From the NCBI GenBank assembly GCA_001599975.1, contig BCIO01000003.1, positions 558,001 to 622,000 on the forward strand: a stretch of DNA of 64,000 bases, in the 5' to 3' direction. The DNA is from Cystobasidiopsis lactophilus (lineage: Eukaryota > Basidiomycota > Agaricostilbomycetes > Agaricostilbales > Chionosphaeraceae). The translations under genes were made by a program, and so were the position numbers. Shown piece after piece: positions 61,431-64,000 of this stretch (its first letter is position 1; each line of letters opens with the position of its first letter). The notes under the pieces are model-generated. The model worked only from the letters and a program-made list of their open reading frames with translations, was not told where the DNA came from and did not search any database.

Positions 61431-63818
61431 ATGAATGGCGCCGAGGTGGATCCCCTGCGGCAGTACCTGGCCAGCTCGCCGCAACCAACCTTTGTCGCCC
61501 GGGTACAAGGGCTCAATGTCCCTGAAGACATTCTTTTCGAAAACACCGCCTGCCGCACCCTAACAGAAGGGCTGGATGTCTTTTCGTGTTTCCCGGCTGC
61601 CACCCACCGTCCCAAATTCAACAACTGGCTGGCTAGCCCGCAAGCCTTTCAACTGGACATGTCCGTCGTCCTACCACCGCGACAAGGCGTGCAGTTCCTC
61701 GAGAGCGGAAAGGCCGTGGCTAGGGAGGCCAGTTGGTGGAGGCAGGAGACAGTGTGGGATGGCCAGAAGGCTATCATTGTGTCCTCGACGGTGTTGGCCA
61801 CCAAGCAGCTGGAAGCGCCCGACCTTTACGCCACAGAAACGGAGCGCGAAGTCCGGCAGCGGCTCAAAGAGGTCGAGATCCTGGCCAACAGCTCCAAGAT
61901 GGCCATGGCTAAAGTCGAGTTTGACGGCAATCACACATGGGTCAATTCCGCATGGTATCGGCTCATGAACCTCCCCAAAGGACACCCTATCAACGATTGG
62001 TACATGTTCATCGTCGACGAGGACAAGACCCGCGTCCTTACGGCTTGGACTGCGGCTCTGTCAACCAAGTCGGACCTCACCATCACCTTCAAGATGATGC
62101 ACGGCATCACCATTCTCACACACGTTTGTTTGAACGACTCTGATCGGGACAAGGCGACCGCCTGGGTCGGCTACATGCTAGAGTACGTCTTCTCTCTTCA
62201 TCTAGACGCAGCGACTCACCCATCAAAATTCGCAGCATCACCGAAGAGCGCAGGACGCAAGAAGCGCTTGCCTCAGAGCAGCAGGCTGTGATCGTTGAGA
62301 AGGAGGCCGCTCGATTAGCCGAGGAAGCCCGTCGAGCTCAAGAACTGCTGATCGACGTGACGTGGTGCGCCCGCTCTCTTGTTGTGGTCAACTTTACAGA
62401 GCACTGACAAAGCGGTGCACAGTCACGAGCTGCGAAATCCTTTGCATTCTATGTAAGACTTCCCCAGGTTTGGCCGTGTTCCAAATTCTAATTGGCTGGC
62501 CAACACAGCACACAAGCCGCTCGGCTGGTGGCAGACATGCTAAAAAGACAGCAGACCGCGTTTGCCGACCTAGAGCCATCAGAAGAGACCGTTCAAACGC
62601 TGCTAAATGACATCGACTTGGCGCTTTCGGACTTGGAGAGCATCCAGCTGGCCACCAAGTCACAGGAGCGGACGGCAAACGACATCCTTCAACTCGGGCA
62701 GATCGAACACGCGGCATTGGTGTGCACTCCCATATCAGTCAATTTGCCGAAGCTGTGCAACAGCCTCCTCAAGATGGTCAATCCCGAGGCGCGGGCCAAC
62801 GGGGCGGCCGTGAACTTGCATCTCGACTCCAGCCTTGAAGCTTTGTCCCCGACGCGAAGCTTCTTTTTGGACCCAGCTCGCCTTGTCCAAATGCTTGCAA
62901 ATCTCGTGCGTCCCTTAACTTTGTCGATTCGGCATATAATGACGGGGCGCCCTTTCTTCCCAAAAGGTCTTTAACAGCTTCAAACATGCAAAGAGAGGAC
63001 AGCAGCATCAAATCGAAGTTTCTGTGGCCGTTTCTACAGCCGCCCCCGTATTGGGCGACCTGAAGACGCCAACATCGGACCTAGACCTACCAGCAGACGC
63101 GAAGCCGGCTTTCCTCCTTTTCAGTGTGGCAGACAACGGAGTCGGTATTTCGCCCGAAACACTCGACCGGCTTTTCTCCAAGTTCGTTCAAGGCAAATTT
63201 GCGCATATCAACACGGGCGGTTCTGGGCTTGGATTGTGGCTCGTGCGCCAGCTCTGTCGCTTTCACGGAGGCGACATTACCGTCGAAACGCCGGCGTCAG
63301 GCGGCTGCGCCTTCCGCTTCTACATCAAGTCTGCCGTGGTCGCTGCTCGAACCCTGGAAGCCGAAAGGCTGGCGGATGAGCTTCGGAGGTCATCGCTGGG
63401 TCCTCAACTGCCGGGTCGACTGAGGCTAGTCGTCGCCGAAGACAACGTGGTCCTTCAAAAGATCCTGAGGCGCCAGCTCGAAGGCGCCATGCTCGAGGTC
63501 GTTCACATGGCAAGTAATGGGCAAGAGGCGCTTGAAGCGGTCAAGGCCAACTACGACGAGCTCGACTGCGTCCTTCTCGATCTCGAGATGCCCATCATGA
63601 CCGGATTGGAGGCTGCCACTGCCATCCGCGCATTTGAAGCCACTCTGCCGAACAAACCACACATCCGCATTGCGGCAGTTTCTGGCAACGCCCGCTCCGC
63701 CCAGATCGACCGTGCCTTGAAGATGGGCTTCGATGCATTCGTCACCAAGCCTTACACCGTCGCCGATCTCATTCAAGCCGTCCGGCAGACGCCAGCACCA
63801 TCCCCTGATGCTCCTTGA
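61431..63818 (+). CDS. Hybrid histidine kinase with PAS domain and receiver
   Basis: A two-component sensor. The ATG at 61431 begins MNGAEVDPLRQYLASSPQPT. A PAS-like region follows (AMAKVEFDGNHTWVNSAWYR, NDWYMFIVDEDKTRVLTAW), then a coiled linker (SITEERRTQEALASEQQ, EEARRAQELLIDVT). The H-box CHELRNPLHSM is coded by a 30-nt exon (62423-62452) and holds the phosphorylated His. The ATPase part has QMLANL, joined after an intron to FNSFKHAKRG (N-box), VADNGVGISPETLDRLFSKF (G1/F) and GGSGLGLWLVRQLCRFHGGD (G2). The receiver has VVAEDN, the phospho-acceptor Asp in VLLDLEMPIMTG, and TKPY with its Lys. No membrane helix is seen, so it is probably cytosolic. About 715 residues. Signal unknown. Confidence 0.9.
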
Positions 63819-64000
63819 CGTTTCGCGTTGTACTATTATCTCATAAAAATGGGCTCGCATGGTATACCCAATAGAATATGTTTTGCATTGTATCACAAAG
63901 CGTCTGGCCACCAGCTTGGCATCACGTCTCGGTCGACCGAAGCGACTCAGCTTGGCAAAAGCTTGGTCTCCTCCGACCAACTGCTCTTTCTCAGTCTCTC
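63819..64000. other. 3' flank of the histidine kinase gene
   Basis: The last 180 bases contain the kinase 3' untranslated region; AATAGAATATG and CATAAAAATG near 63842-63880 could serve as polyadenylation signals. No other gene is visible. Confidence 0.35.

Noticed and set aside
1-64000. Search for CRISPR arrays, rRNA, tRNA and plasmid or phage-like elements
   Set aside because: No regularly spaced repeats, no rRNA-like blocks and no convincing tRNA cloverleaf were seen; the genes are typical intron-rich fungal genes.
1-64000. Search for LTR, LINE or DNA-transposon copies
   Set aside because: No reverse transcriptase, integrase or transposase motif and no long terminal repeats were noticed; the repeats found are short tandem duplications and gene relics.

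Overview
This is nuclear DNA of a basidiomycete fungus, probably a yeast-like one. Nearly every gene is broken by short introns (about 50-80 nt) with donors such as GTGCGT, GTGAGT, GTAAGC and GTTCGT, often with a CTAAC-like branch site. Genes lie on both strands with short spacers. Recognisable products include a HAP3 subunit, Ric8, DcpS, a delta-12 desaturase, a macrophage-activating-glycoprotein-like GPI protein and a hybrid histidine kinase. Placement within Basidiomycota (perhaps Pucciniomycotina) is inference only. I saw no CRISPR array, rRNA, convincing tRNA or viral/LTR element.

Layout. 0-1.3 kb: end of an unknown gene, then a mitochondrial carrier. 2.6-6.6 kb: four tandem members of an unrecognised family. 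7.3 kb: a short F-box-like gene. 8.6-11 kb: phenylalanyl-tRNA synthetase beta. 11.1-12.7 kb: decayed glutathione S-transferase (GST) copies. 13.5-14.9 kb: a multi-exon gene of unknown function. 15.0-16.1 kb: an intact GST. 16.7-18.9 kb: a DHA2-type MFS transporter. 19.3-20.7 kb: F-box-like gene. 20.7-24.2 kb: sparse, with two small unknown genes. 24.9-27.2 kb: GPI glycoprotein. 27.7-29.3 kb: F-box-like gene. 29.4-34.3 kb: a copied MFS gene tail, a TauD-type dioxygenase, and a divergently transcribed ACS-type MFS gene with an in-frame stop near its end. 34.8-36.5 kb: coiled-coil plus F-box-like gene. 36.9 kb: NTF2-fold enzyme. 38.8 kb: decayed ChAPs (exomer) fragment. 39.6-40.7 kb: a bacterial-type domain joined to an F-box-like and Cys-pair module. 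41-43.5 kb: Ric8. 43.8-45 kb: broken F-box gene. 45.5-49.9 kb: HAP3, a four-helix membrane protein, DcpS. 50-55.2 kb: SDR, TRI12-like MFS and SnoaL-like genes side by side. 55.4-59 kb: a polytopic membrane protein divergent from FAD2. 59.6-60.9 kb: F-box-like gene. 61.4-63.8 kb: hybrid histidine kinase.

Themes. Housekeeping genes are interleaved with fast-changing families: five members of one F-box/LRR-like family on both strands, a four-gene tandem array, and relics of GST, MFS, ChAPs and F-box genes. Two neighbourhoods look metabolic: the divergent dioxygenase/permease pair and the SDR/efflux/SnoaL trio. Several genes carry microexons of 5, 8 and 9 nt; the 5-nt one sits inside the first histidine box of the desaturase.
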